A stretch of DNA of 64,000 nucleotides from Primulina eburnea (lineage: Eukaryota > Streptophyta > Magnoliopsida > Lamiales > Gesneriaceae): assembly GCF_022965805.1 (NCBI RefSeq), contig NC_133106.1, positions 35,391,913-35,455,912 of the forward strand. The letters run 5' to 3'. The notes under the pieces are model-generated. The model made no database searches. It worked only from the letters and a program-made list of their open reading frames with translations, and was not told the DNA's origin. Made by a program: the position numbers and the translations under genes. How positions within the stretch are numbered: the first letter of the stretch is position 1; every line of letters starts with the position of its first letter. Below are positions 1 through 11,691 of this stretch, piece by piece.

Positions 1-180
1 CTTACCAATATCATTGTTAAAGTAAACTTGGGAGGGTTCGATAGTGTGACACGATGGGGGATTTCTAAATGAAAAGAATCTCGAACTCTAGGAAATGGTT
101 GTGGAGAAAGACTAGATGGATTCACCAAGCCATTTCAGCAACCAGGATATCGCTTTTCTTTAGTTTAAGGCGTCCATAAA
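1..180 (-). other. possible coding exon of an unidentified minus-strand gene
   Basis: Read on the minus strand, about 45 codons are open, ending at the window edge in a sequence that could be a splice donor (plus-strand cttacc at 1-6, giving GGTAAG). The translation is rich in Pro and Ser and is not low complexity, but I recognise no family. The upstream side ends in a stop without a convincing acceptor. It could be the edge of a gene lying to the left of the window, or chance. Nothing else supports it. Confidence 0.2.
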
Positions 181-602
181 TTGGTTCTCTTACAAAAGTA
201 CGAGCATGAACACGACTAGAAATGGAAATATATAATACAGGAAGGAAAAGTTTGCCAATCTTGAACAAGAAGTCATTTATTGATCATGCCTCCTTCAGGA
301 GACATACTGCAGAATTGTGGGGGCTGAGCCCGAGAGGGATAGCTAAACAAGGCGATGACACTTCAGCGCTCTTAGAAATCTCAGAAGGGCTGATGCTCTC
401 TGTACTCAACCTTGGAGCATCGAAACCAGTTCTAGCTGTGATCCTCTACACGAGACCTACACAGGAGCTCATTTCCGCTTCAGCCAGCACATTTATGTTG
501 CTTCCATCCTCTACCACTACACAAGCTCAAGTTCCATTCTTTTCCACGGTATTTCCTGTTACATCTTGTACTTCAGGTCCCGAAGTGTTTCACTACCGTT
601 GA

Positions 603-1250
603 CAGACTTGGTATTAGATTTTGCTGCATTATCGATCGTCAAAGACCAGTGATGAGAAAAAGTCTGTCGGACTATGACTCAGAAACATCCAATCTTCCAT
701 TGTAGTAATATGATCATCAAATCCACCCATAATACCGTCGATCTGGTTTACCAAAAGACTACAAATTCACAGAGCTTGATCCCGAAGTAGAAAACCTGGA
801 AATCTAATATGTACATAGAAGAGAGAGCAACTATACAAAATAAGGTTTCCTTTGAACCTGAGAAAGGAAGAATACCAGAAATAAATCCAACCCAGTTGAG
901 CAGCCATGATCAAATGATTCACATCACTAAATGAAACTCAGGAATAGAAAAGTTGTTTACAATTACACTGAATAAAATAAACAATCTATAAAACACTCGC
1001 TCCCCTCCACGAAGAGTAAAATATTCAGTACTTTTCTATTAGTAACCAGCAAAATCCGCCAAAAAAAATAGATAAATCGGAGCTGTGAGAAGGCCTGACA
1101 TAACCTCTTACCCTTATATATTAATGGGCCTTACTACAGTGGCCCAACTAAGATTTGACCAGATCGATTGTATTGATTTGTTGATCCGATTGAAATTTAC
1201 ATTGCATGAGAAATGAGAATTATGCAACAATTCAGGTACATATTTCAAAT
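603..1250. other. non-coding stretch, nothing recognised
   Basis: No convincing ORF, RNA gene or repeat structure is visible. Just to the left, 222-602 is open on the plus strand for 126 codons, but it resembles no family. Its antisense strand reads almost as openly, with two stops, so neither strand can be assigned. Confidence 0.4.
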
Positions 1251-1251
1251 C

Positions 1252-1630
<379 letters not shown>

Positions 1631-1848
1631 TCAAATTTCACTATATATTTTGTATTGTATTTCGATTTAGATGGTGAGATTACAAATTAAAAATTTGTAG
1701 ATATTGAAATTTTTTTTTACAATTTTTTTTTTTTTTGGAATTGATGAAAATGTTAGCATATAAGTAAATAAATATATAAATGCGAAGCACGGCTTTGGTG
1801 TAGACTCCCTTTATTTGAACTTATTGCACATGGTCGTCTGTTCTAAGA

Positions 1849-2249
1849 GTGTAAATGAATAGAATCGAATATGACGCAAATTATTTGGCTCGAAGTAGTT
1901 CTATTCGAGCTTGATTCGAAAATCAAAAATTTTAAAATTTTTGGCTCGAAATCGGTTTGATTAAAGTTGGATTTCAAGATCGGCTTGAAAGATTCGAATA
2001 TGTTTTCGAACTATTTGAATTATTGTTCGAAAATAAATACATGAAAATCTCAAAGTTTTAGTTATTTAAGATATAATTATGTTATATCAGTACATTACTA
2101 AAGCTCACGAACTATCGAACAAAAAAAATTTGACTCGAATTCGGCTCGAAAAATATTAGAATATATTCCAGCTCGGCTATAATTCGATAAACTTGAATAT
2201 ATATAAATTATTTTTTGAATCGACTCAAATTGGCTCGGTTCATTTACAC
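1849..2249. mobile_element. MITE-like element with GTGTAAATGA terminal inverted repeats
   Basis: The 401-bp interval starts with GTGTAAATGA and ends with its exact reverse complement TCATTTACAC. The interior is built from many diverged TCGAA/GGCTCGAA blocks and has no coding capacity. This is the pattern of a small non-autonomous DNA transposon. I see no target-site duplication directly outside the termini, so age or the exact ends are uncertain. A similar TCGA-rich block lies at about 39477-39930. Confidence 0.6.
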
Positions 2250-2435
2250 CACAGGACTCTATGCAACCTCCGGCATGTCCCTAGGCCTCACCCCTGTGTG
2301 CCTATTTCCCTCATTCACCCCTCTGCTTATAAAAAGTCTCAAACACGATCTCTATTCTCAATTAAAGGGAAGTTGATGCCATTTATTCCACCAGGTCTAT
2401 GGCCGTATCATATATTTTTAATGCAAACCAATTTA

Positions 2436-2440
<5 letters not shown>

Positions 2441-2498
<58 letters not shown>
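2441..2498. repeat. (TA)n microsatellite
   Basis: Uninterrupted TA dinucleotide run of about 50 bp. It lies inside an apparent 106-codon plus-strand frame whose tail is Ile-Tyr repeat; that frame is not supported as a gene. Confidence 0.95.
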
Positions 2499-2499
<1 letters not shown>

Positions 2500-2503
<4 letters not shown>

Positions 2504-5190
2504 TAACATTTAATTAAAATATTGTAATGATATGTGAAGATCCAATGGGTGGGCTGTTGATACCTATTCTGATAGGTTTTTCGAAAGACATGTTCTTTTG
2601 TTGGCCTTGGCATCAGTGGATACTGTCTAGCTAACCTTCGCACGTTAGAGATCATACATATTTTCTTCTTTGATTATCATATTTTTAATCTCATTAAATG
2701 TAATATTTTTTTTCCTTCTTCTTTTGTCCTTTTTTACTTTGGATCTATCATTTCAATTGTCAATTGAATGATTGATTTCATGTCTTTCACCTTTTCATTT
2801 CATTTTTTTAAAAATACTGATCTTCTCAATTATTTTTGTCTGCCCAATCGACATATCAAATTCCATTGCCATTTTTTGCCAAGTTGGGAATTGACAAGTC
2901 TTTGTATGTGAACTTATAATATGACGTTTCATACCAATAATAATAAATTGTTATTTTATAATTAAATATGATAAATCAATATTTGTCACCAAAAAATTGA
3001 CGTTGACATTACTTTATGTTAGAAGATAAATGTTGTAACGGGGATTAAGCTATTTTGCCACGTAATTTATGCCTTTTCTATCTCCCTCACAGCACACACA
3101 CAAAGCACATTAATTTGAAAAATATATATTAAAATTGTGCATTGTGGAATGGAATTTACATATATTATTTTAATAAAGTGAAAGATATATAATACCCACT
3201 CACCAATTTAGTAATCTTATTTACAAGAATATCCATAAAGCACCCTATTAATTTATCATAATCTAGTGACTCGTCTATATAGTATATGACAAATTAATGT
3301 CAAAGGAGGATCGTTAGATACAAGTGTGTCATTTGCCATTTTTTGTTATTATATAATTTAACATAAGCTCCCAATCGGTTCTTATGGTATATCACATTGG
3401 AAATTGCCACATACGGGAAGAAATGACGGGTCGTTTCTCAAATTTTTTTTACATCGTAGAACAATTCAAACATCACATTTACAATAAAAAAGACAATTTA
3501 CAAGAGAAAACTGTGTAAATGATATTTGTGGAATGGATTCCTGGAGATGTTAACATTCTATTGCTCACAATGGCATATGCGTGCGGTACGAGGCAAATAC
3601 TGTATACCATAAATGAGGCCAATTCGCAATCTACAAGCAATAAACTGAACTTGGCGTACGGTATACCAGAGCTATTGCGTGGGGCTACGAATACTAGTAA
3701 CCATCCCGTCACTCGCTGTCACCTTACTATATTGAAAAACTTTGTGCAAATTATTAGACAAAAACCCACTTTTACTCCTGTGATTAATTATGCATTTCCC
3801 ACTCTCTCTGTTATATATATGCGTACCTCTCCCCTTTTGATACAAGGGTTCTGAACTATTGCATCATTCCACTGAATAACAAGATTTCGGGATCTTTCTT
3901 TTACTTTTTATGGACCTGAAAACTATGAAGAAATTGATGCGATCGTCGCTAACATGCAGGGAGACTGAAGTATTTGGTGGGGTTTGTTCTTTAGATGTGT
4001 TTTCGCTACTTATATGGTCAAGATGTGTAGGAAATGATAAATTAATTACGAAAAAAAGAAGATTGATTGATACTTCTGAGCACATGGAGTTCGCATCTTT
4101 TGCTGTTGTAAAATTTATTGAAAATATTATTTGTTTGGTCATGTAATGTTTTGGTTAAAAGTGAACCCGACCAACTAAATTATCGGCAGGAAAAAGCGTT
4201 AGAAATATATTGATCACACGATGCTATTCCAAGATGCATGTACATATATTATAAGAATGATGACAATATAATCCATGGCTTTTGTATTTAATATGGAGAA
4301 CATGCAACATTATGGTTGAAAACTTGGACATAAACAAATATGTAAAGAAAAGATGCTTTGAAAAGCCCATAAATAAGAAGAATGGACAAAGGGGAAGAAA
4401 GGAGGAAAAAGTGGTGGTCCAAAGATTCCACTATACACGAGAGAGATCCCATCGTGAATTCGTAGGAACAGCAAGGGTATTGGGGCAAGATTGGTAACAA
4501 GAGTTGCCCTATTTGAAAACTTTCATGGTTTTGTTGAGGGGACAAAAAGCAGAAATTAAGGCAAAATATAGGCCCTCACGTCAGAGAACCAAGAAACCTC
4601 GTGCAGTATTCTTGAAAACCCACAAATCACAGATTCAAGATCCCGTGTCTTGTTTCAGATATAAAATTGAGTAACCCTGTTCCCAAAACTTTAAAATGAT
4701 TACATGGAAAAAATAATTAATCAACGTGAAATTAATTAATGTGCCAAAAAAATTCACAGAGAATGAAGCCAAAGGAATTTTAGGGAAGCAAGAAATGGCA
4801 ACCATGCAAAGAACTTGGTCTTTTCTACTTTCCATTAACGAACAACTAGGTATATTTGTTTGATGTTTGTACAAACAAAAGCAGAAATATACCATTAATT
4901 AATGCTCGAAGAATCAAAAGATCAAGTAGTATTATTGGAAGTTCTAGTTGGAAAAAAAGAGAGGCATTATTAGCATTAAAGATAAAAATATTAACCAACG
5001 TCCCACCAACGAAAAATTTTAAACCACCCTAGCTCCACAAAGATAATATTATCTGGAAAAGCTAATTAATATAAAGATCAGATAAAGTTTAGCCATATTC
5101 TTATAAAAAATTATACTCAATTATAAGGATTACATAGATAAATATCTTATAAAATACAGTTAAACCATCGAAGCAGCAACGTGTTAAGAA
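2500..5190. other. intergenic, AT-rich, nothing recognised
   Basis: Only short overlapping frames on both strands are present, none with recognisable composition or splice structure. It forms the distal 3' flank of the GRAS gene. Confidence 0.5.
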
Positions 5191-5197
5191 TCAAACT

Positions 5198-5294
5198 TAG
5201 ACATTGGCTTGTCTGATCTTGACAGCACTAGTTCCATCGGATGAAGACGATGGTGACTCTTGAATAATCGGCGAAATATGTGTCATGTTTTTCC
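5198..5294 (-). other. short open stretch in the 3' flank of the GRAS gene
   Basis: On the minus strand an ATG at about 5294 opens a frame of about 30 codons, with a Ser-rich stretch and a basic C-terminal end, closed by TAA near 5198. It lies about 100 bp downstream of the GRAS stop codon, so it could be within that gene's 3' untranslated region. I recognise no family. It may be a chance frame. Confidence 0.15.
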
Positions 5295-5397
5295 TCTAAA
5301 TCCCAAAAGCTCAGGTGAAAATTAAATACATGCAAAGTTAAGGAGATTAGGGTTACTGGGTTAGGGTTTCAGTAGGCTGAAAACATCCGTATCATTT

Positions 5398-6675
5398 TCA
5401 GTGCCAAGAAGAAACTGAGAAAAGGGGTTGATTCTGCCATCCCAAGAAAAGAGAATCATTGAGGATATGGAGTTGGTAGCCTTCCGAAGGGTAATGAAGC
5501 CTCAATAAAAGTTTAGCTTGAGAAACAGCAAAAGTGCTCAACGGAACATTGAGGAAACCAGAGCTTCGCAACATTGCCTCCCATGATCTGAATCTCTCGT
5601 GTCTCTCTCTCCTATTTTCTTCTTCGGCCGCCACTATATCAGTTATCTCTTTACCAAACCATATCTGCTCCACCGCATGCCTCTCCCGGCTGTTCGGTGG
5701 CAGAGTCGCTTCCAGAGACTCGAACACCGCAGCATAATGGTCTAACGCTTCCACGAATCTTTGCTGGAAAAACGGGTGGTTGTGATTTGCTTCCCTCTCC
5801 GCCACCGTGAATACTATGGGATTCATTGCTTTGATCCGGTGGAGGAAGAGGCGGACGGAATCGCGGTCCTTTAAGAAGCGGTGGAGATAGTGCATGCAGT
5901 TCACTGCTAGCGCTTCGTCTGGCAAGATAAGAACGGAGGAAGTAACAGAAATGGGGTCTTCATTTGTGAGGAGGATAAGAGGATGAAACTGAAATCTGAG
6001 GCCTAAAGAGTGAGCGAATTTCGCGAGACGATCGCCTGTTCTGCGTAGGATTTCGATGTCGCTCCCTGTGGCGGTTATCCTCAGCGTTGGTGCCGGGAAG
6101 CGCTCAGCCACCGCCTGCATCAGCGGCGGCCATTGTACGCCGTGCATGATGTCGAAATCCAGTATGTGGATCGCTTGTTGGGCTTGGAGTCCTTCCAAGA
6201 TAGCTTGGTTGGCCGTAAGCTGACTAAACCTTACGAATGGCGTCACTTGATTGAGCGACAAGTACGAGGAATGCACGAGGGCTTCATCGTTACTTGTAGA
6301 GCCGCTTGCGCCAGCGTTTGTGGGTACAGAGGCGGTAACAGAATTAGGAATCACGAAGAAATTCGAAGCGGCGGCTTGGCGACTGAGACGGATAGAAAGA
6401 GCTTTAGTAAACTGGTGGACTAACCTTTCTGTGGAATCACCATAAGGGGATGAATTTGTCGACAGGATAGAGATAAGCCGGTGAGCGGCGGTGAGATCTG
6501 ACCTTGAAACCAGCTCCGCGCAGCTAATCAACAGCTGCCGCATATGTACTGAAGGCGAAACCACACTCCGGTGGTCATGAATCCGGTTGTGGTGGTGGTA
6601 GACATCTGGCGGCGGCGGCTCCTCGTCATGAGATGATGACCCGAATGAACCTAACATAATGACACCTATATCCAA
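5398..6675 (-). CDS. LAS: GRAS-family regulator, LATERAL SUPPRESSOR (LAS/SCL18)-like
   Basis: Nuclear transcriptional regulator; in Arabidopsis and tomato, LAS/Ls is needed to start axillary meristems. The single uninterrupted frame of 425 aa is close to the usual length. After a short variable N-terminus with acidic, proline and histidine-rich runs (residues 17-36), the GRAS domain begins with leucine heptad region I (about 45-98). The VHIID motif appears as IHILDFDIMHGVQW at 169-182, a form typical of the LAS subfamily. PFYRE-like sequence lies around 285-345, and the SAW motif closes the protein (LGWQNQPLFSVSSW, 411-424). No intron is seen, as in known LAS genes. A second in-frame ATG at codon 7 is an alternative start. 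The family is certain; the LAS assignment rests on the VHIID block and the C-terminal ending and is likely. Confidence 0.9.
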   Translation of the reverse strand: MDIGVIMLGSFGSSSHDEEPPPPDVYHHHNRIHDHRSVVSPSVHMRQLLISCAELVSRSDLTAAHRLISILSTNSSPYGDSTERLVHQFTKALSIRLSRQAAASNFFVIPNSVTASVPTNAGASGSTSNDEALVHSSYLSLNQVTPFVRFSQLTANQAILEGLQAQQAIHILDFDIMHGVQWPPLMQAVAERFPAPTLRITATGSDIEILRRTGDRLAKFAHSLGLRFQFHPLILLTNEDPISVTSSVLILPDEALAVNCMHYLHRFLKDRDSVRLFLHRIKAMNPIVFTVAEREANHNHPFFQQRFVEALDHYAAVFESLEATLPPNSRERHAVEQIWFGKEITDIVAAEEENRRERHERFRSWEAMLRSSGFLNVPLSTFAVSQAKLLLRLHYPSEGYQLHILNDSLFLGWQNQPLFSVSSWH

Positions 6676-6699
6676 TGCCTAAAACCAATCAGCAACAAG

Positions 6700-8700
6700 C
6701 ATTTAGGAACAAACCCTAGAAAGAGAAAGTGACAAAGCACATGATAACACACAGTATAATACTATTCTTACGCCTTTAGGAAAAGGGTCGTCGATACACA
6801 GAGAATTAATGGTGTTGGAATCTCAAACTCGTGTGTAAAATGAAAGAACACGCAGTACATGATGGGATGATGATGATGATGATGGAGAGACAGAGCAATA
6901 ATGGCTGCAAAGGAGAGGAATTCACTTGCAACAAAGTGTATGAACAGGTACAAACAGTAGATCTCAACTAGAAAACACAACCACCAAAAAATTAGTAATA
7001 AATGCAAAGATAAATTGGAAGACAAACAGCATTTCGGAAATTAACATGATATATATTTATATGTCTTTAATTTATTAAAGTATATTATATATATACTTCC
7101 TAAAATTATGGCTGGACGACAACAACAAAAAAGAGAGAGCAGGGGCTTACTTCGTTCTATTTCATTATTTTGACAGTTTTGGATACAATTTTGGAGAAAT
7201 AAATAGTGCTAAGAATTATTTTTTGAATTGATATATAGTGACGTGTTAAAGTTCTTCTTCGAAACAATAAAAAAAAATAGATGTACGTGTTATGTGTGAA
7301 AAACAGTAGATATAATATAAGTTTATTTTTATAATGTAAACTAAATTGGGAAAAAAAATATTCCAAAAATATATATATTAGAAATAAATTAATTAAAAAT
7401 AGCATCTCATGTATGAGATAATTAGCATACGTGCACGTAAAAAATAATTTTTAAAAATATGTTTGTTATTGATTATCATTAACAAATCATTCATGGAAGG
7501 TGTATTCAATGTAGAATATTTGCAAATTTATTTATCATTAATTTTAAACTTACAATTCTACTGGGTTTAAAGTTATACTTATGGATTTTTCTAAAAATAA
7601 AATTATTGCAATACATATAGAAAAATCATAAAATTTGGTTGGCCATATAATTGAAAGTAATACTAATTATTTAATAAATGAAATTTAAATTCTTTATTTT
7701 GTAAAAATATGTTTTAAATAAGTGAATCGGACGATACGTAACAAACATTAGATTTTGTGTTTTAATGAAATGTTTTTATGTTAAGTATGTTTATTTATTC
7801 ACATTGGAAGACATGGAATAAAGAATAAACGTATGGAATGTGGTAATAATTTTGTGACATACATAAATGTTATAATTTATTTGGGAAAAATAATGTTCGA
7901 ACAATCAAGTAAATGTAAGACTTTTCATCTTCAACCAAACATCACAAGCATTTGGTCTTTCATATTTCTCGGACGGAGAGGTCTAGAAGATGAAACCTAG
8001 TTTGAAATATGATACTTTAATATTACATAATGTATTCAATATTTGGGAATAATTGTTAAATTTAAATCCTAGTGCACTATTTTTTTATTAGTATTTTGGT
8101 CATTTTCGACATAACGCTAATATGAGATCAATGTGACGCAGATATGATAAATGTCATATCGAAATTCTTATTAAAAAAAACTAAAATTACCCAATATTAG
8201 ATCAATCCCCTCTCTGATACAATTTACCAAATAATCCTGAAAAGATTCAAGAATTGGATGACGATTTAGACTTTATTAAATATAAATCCATTCATGAGAT
8301 AATCATCGATTCTTCCCCTACAAAATAACCTCAGAGATCGATATTCGTGGGACAATACATGGTGTATGTGTATTATATTTGTATAATAATTTTAAAATTT
8401 AGTGCGAAAAATAAGACATCGAATGATCATTGAATATATTAAGTTAATATGATCATAGGATACTGTTTAGGAATGTGGATCGTTAAATAAATTCATTTGA
8501 ACGAAAATATGTTAGGTTATGCTCATGATTCTAAAGATTAGGGTTTGTAAAAAATCAAACGAAAAGAACTATGTAAATACTTATATTTAGAGAATTTACT
8601 AGTCAACCGATCCGTTCATATTTAAAGTGAAAAATAATATTTATAACATAAAAATAATAATTATTTATAAATCGAGTCGAATGAGAGATCATTATTATAA
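6700..8700. other. intergenic, presumed upstream region of the GRAS gene
   Basis: AT-rich sequence with no supported coding region. A His-rich frame at 6768-7025 comes from a (GAT)n-like run and is not a gene. Promoter elements for the GRAS gene should lie here, but no single TATA box stands out in such AT-rich DNA. Confidence 0.4.
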
Positions 8701-8721
8701 AATGAACTCGTAAAACTTGTT

Positions 8722-8730
<9 letters not shown>

Positions 8731-8759
<29 letters not shown>

Positions 8760-9020
8760 TGTCGAAATCGAGAATTTTTTAGTATTTGAAACTTACAGAA
8801 TCTTTGTTTCCGTTATTTGGCTTAAACCCCCATTAATATTTGGTTTGAGGCACTCCGAGGTGGACCAGGGTTTTTAACAACTAATAACTATTAGAAACAA
8901 ACAACGAGTCGGCGGCGAATAAATATGAGGTTGACGTAGCCGTAGGGGATTAATTAAAGGGAGAATATTTTCCGCAATATTCAGAATCATCATTTATTAT
9001 TTTGGCAAATATATATATAT

Positions 9021-9081
<61 letters not shown>
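8731..9081. repeat. (TA)n microsatellites flanking about 250 bp
   Basis: TA runs occur at about 8731-8755 and 9008-9081, the second interrupted once. The intervening sequence has no recognised content. Confidence 0.9.
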
Positions 9082-9083
<2 letters not shown>

Positions 9084-9084
9084 A

Positions 9085-10150
9085 CTATATATATACAAAG
9101 GTGTGCACGATAGGTGTGCAGGATATCGAAATAATCGATCAATTTAAGTCGAACTAATCGTTTTTTTAAAATACTATTTGTAAAAGCTTATTTTAAAATT
9201 TAAAATAATCGCTTGTAAAACCTATATTTGAAATCATGATCAGTACTCCATCGTAAATTTGGTCTTTTGGAGGAAAATTTCAATTGATTGAAAAAAGTAT
9301 GGACTCCAAGATTAACATTCATCTTTGTCTCCTTGGATACAGTTAGGTAAACAATTATAAAGAATTTTAAAAGTAAAATTTTTTGAGACATTTAAAAAAT
9401 AAAATTATATAGAATATTTACACAAGTGGAGTTTCACTCTCTGTATGAATTTATCTATGACTCATATATTCTTTTGCTGTACATAAATCATGACGGTAGG
9501 AGATTTTTCCCACTCGTTCAATGTAAGACGAAACAGTTTTTTTTTTAATGTAAAAAACATATCCTTATAAATAAAATAATTTATAGTATATTATATATGT
9601 ATATATATGTGTGTGAAATCAATTAATTAATAATAAATAAACTGGCATCACCCACGTGGGGATACCAACTGTGTACGCCAAGCAAACCTTACACTCCAAA
9701 CCCTACCCTTTTCAGGTCCCCCAATCTGAATGAAGAACATTTTCTATTTCTCAATCTCAAAATTATTGCTCATAAATCAATTTTACGAGACACATATTAT
9801 ATTTTAGTAAATATAAACATGATTAATCTATTTCACAAATAAAGAAATATGTGATGGTTTCACACAAACTTGTTCATATTAAAAATATATGGCGGGAGTA
9901 ATTATTTAACATAGTCACGAGGAAAATAAAAATTTGTTGGACTAGCTTAGTACTAGAAAAATAATAAACAAAATTAATTTAAATCATTGAACCATTTTAA
10001 TTAATGACATGTGATTTGGTCGTGATTTCTATTCCCATCAATGGACGATTATTATCAAACCTATCAAATCAACTCTAAAAAAAAGGCATGTGTGTATGTA
10101 TAGCTCCAATCTTTATGCGCTATGTTTACAATATTTTGCAACATCTTAAC
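9085..10150. other. intergenic, nothing recognised
   Basis: AT-rich sequence without supported coding frames, RNA genes or clear terminal repeats. Confidence 0.4.
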
Positions 10151-10153
10151 TCA

Positions 10154-10326
10154 GGGATGTTTGAGTTGATATAATCAGTGTGCTATCGGGTGGGTGGTTA
10201 TGAGTTTAATTCTTCCTATCGACGTTTTCTCATGACGAACTTGTCGTACAAACTTTATCTGATGGAGTTTACATATACAACGTGATTTGCAAGCTAACAC
10301 GTTCGTTAGCCCGGAAACTTGCCTAA
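10154..10326 (+). mobile_element. putative tRNA-derived SINE remnant
   Basis: Internal RNA polymerase III promoter-like sequence is present: an A-box-like stretch around 10160-10185 and a B-box-like GGTTATGAGTTTAATTC at about 10196-10212, followed by about 110 bp of body that ends before an A-rich tract (caaaaaata, near 10330). This layout and the TCGTACAAA-type body resemble plant SINEs. No flanking direct repeat was identified, so it may be old. Confidence 0.4.
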
Positions 10327-10339
10327 GTGATCAAAAAAT

Positions 10340-11690
10340 ATTTGTACGACAAGTATTTATATATCTATGTGTGTGTTGTATGTGTAAATATTCTTTTCAC
10401 AAGAGCTGTTTTTCTCACCCACCCACCTCTTATTTTCAACGCCATATATAATTTTTCTACATCTAGGAAAAGCACACCTCAGATTCAGAGTCATTTCCAT
10501 CTCCATCTATGTGATTTATACTCGGTCAACATTTAGTCAACACTTTTTCCAAATAGTTCATGCGACATCAATACTTTGGACTCCTCATAATTCTCACATC
10601 TTTATATTTACATCGTTATTGGTATTTGAGCCTCTAAGATTTTTTTTGGCTTTAGGTTTTCTGAGAGATTTTAAAAGTATTTTTAAATTACACATTTTCA
10701 AAATTTAAATTAAATTATGTAACTTCAATTCTATATTTTTTAATAAAGTATGCTTAATTACATTCAATGTCAATTATATACTATATTTATTCAAATGAAC
10801 CATGTTATATAATATAAATAATATTTTGATGATATGTGGCTATTTTAACCCTTTATTTGAACCAAAGTTTGCACAAACAATAATCAGCAAAAAAACAATA
10901 TTTATTCCCCGGGGGAGGCATGTGCTATTACCAGACCATTTTTCGATATGGCCATACCTCTCCCCCCCCACCCAACCACCCACTGTACAACAATACAATT
11001 ATGAAGAGTGCAAGAACCAAAAAGCTGAGATTTCTTGGCTTCACGTGTAGTTCTTGATTTGACATGTGTCAAATAAAAGTCCACCCTTACAACTTGCATG
11101 CGTATCATCCACTGTCTCGGAACAAGAATTCGAAGGTACTTCACAGTGCAATTTTTTTTAAAAAATCAATTTTTGAAGTTCTAAAGCTCCCAACTTTATT
11201 TGACGTATGTGACATGAATAAGAATGATTTTATAATATTTCATAGTATCTCTTCAACAAGAGACCAAATCTAAACAAAAGAATATATATAATTCAAGTCC
11301 AACAAGCATTTATTGTTTACTTCCGTAAAAGGTGGGGAGAATGGTTGAATGTGAATTTATTGGCAAATGTACAATAACATCATCACTTTTGATATTCCAT
11401 TCAGTTCCATTTTCCACTTCGAAACTTGTAAACGCCAAAATGGTATGCAATAGGGAAAAACACTAAATGAAGAATCTAACATGATTTACACAATGAACCG
11501 TGTGAAACGAGTAATTTTGCAGGTAGTCAGGGGGCTTTTTCTAGTTTTCGTCGACTCCCTCCATCTCATCGGCTTGCAAGATTCTACGGAGAACTGCAAA
11601 CCACAGTTTCCCATCTTTGTTTTCCTCCCAGTTTCAGAGGACGTACGCCTAACACTGATGAAAGTTAAATTTAGTTAAAAAAAATTGTGT
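10340..11690. other. intergenic, 3' flank of the J-protein gene
   Basis: No supported gene. A short C-run with GGG/CCC tracts lies at 10906-10975. The 3' untranslated region of the J-protein gene should extend leftwards from 11691 into this stretch. Confidence 0.4.
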
Positions 11691-11691
11691 T

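Noticed and set aside
222..602. 126-codon plus-strand frame
   Set aside because: No family resemblance, and the antisense strand is nearly as open; one frame of this length is expected by chance. Kept only as a note.
5534..6445. Plus-strand frames of 64-96 codons inside the GRAS gene
   Set aside because: They are antisense shadows of the long, well-supported GRAS reading frame.
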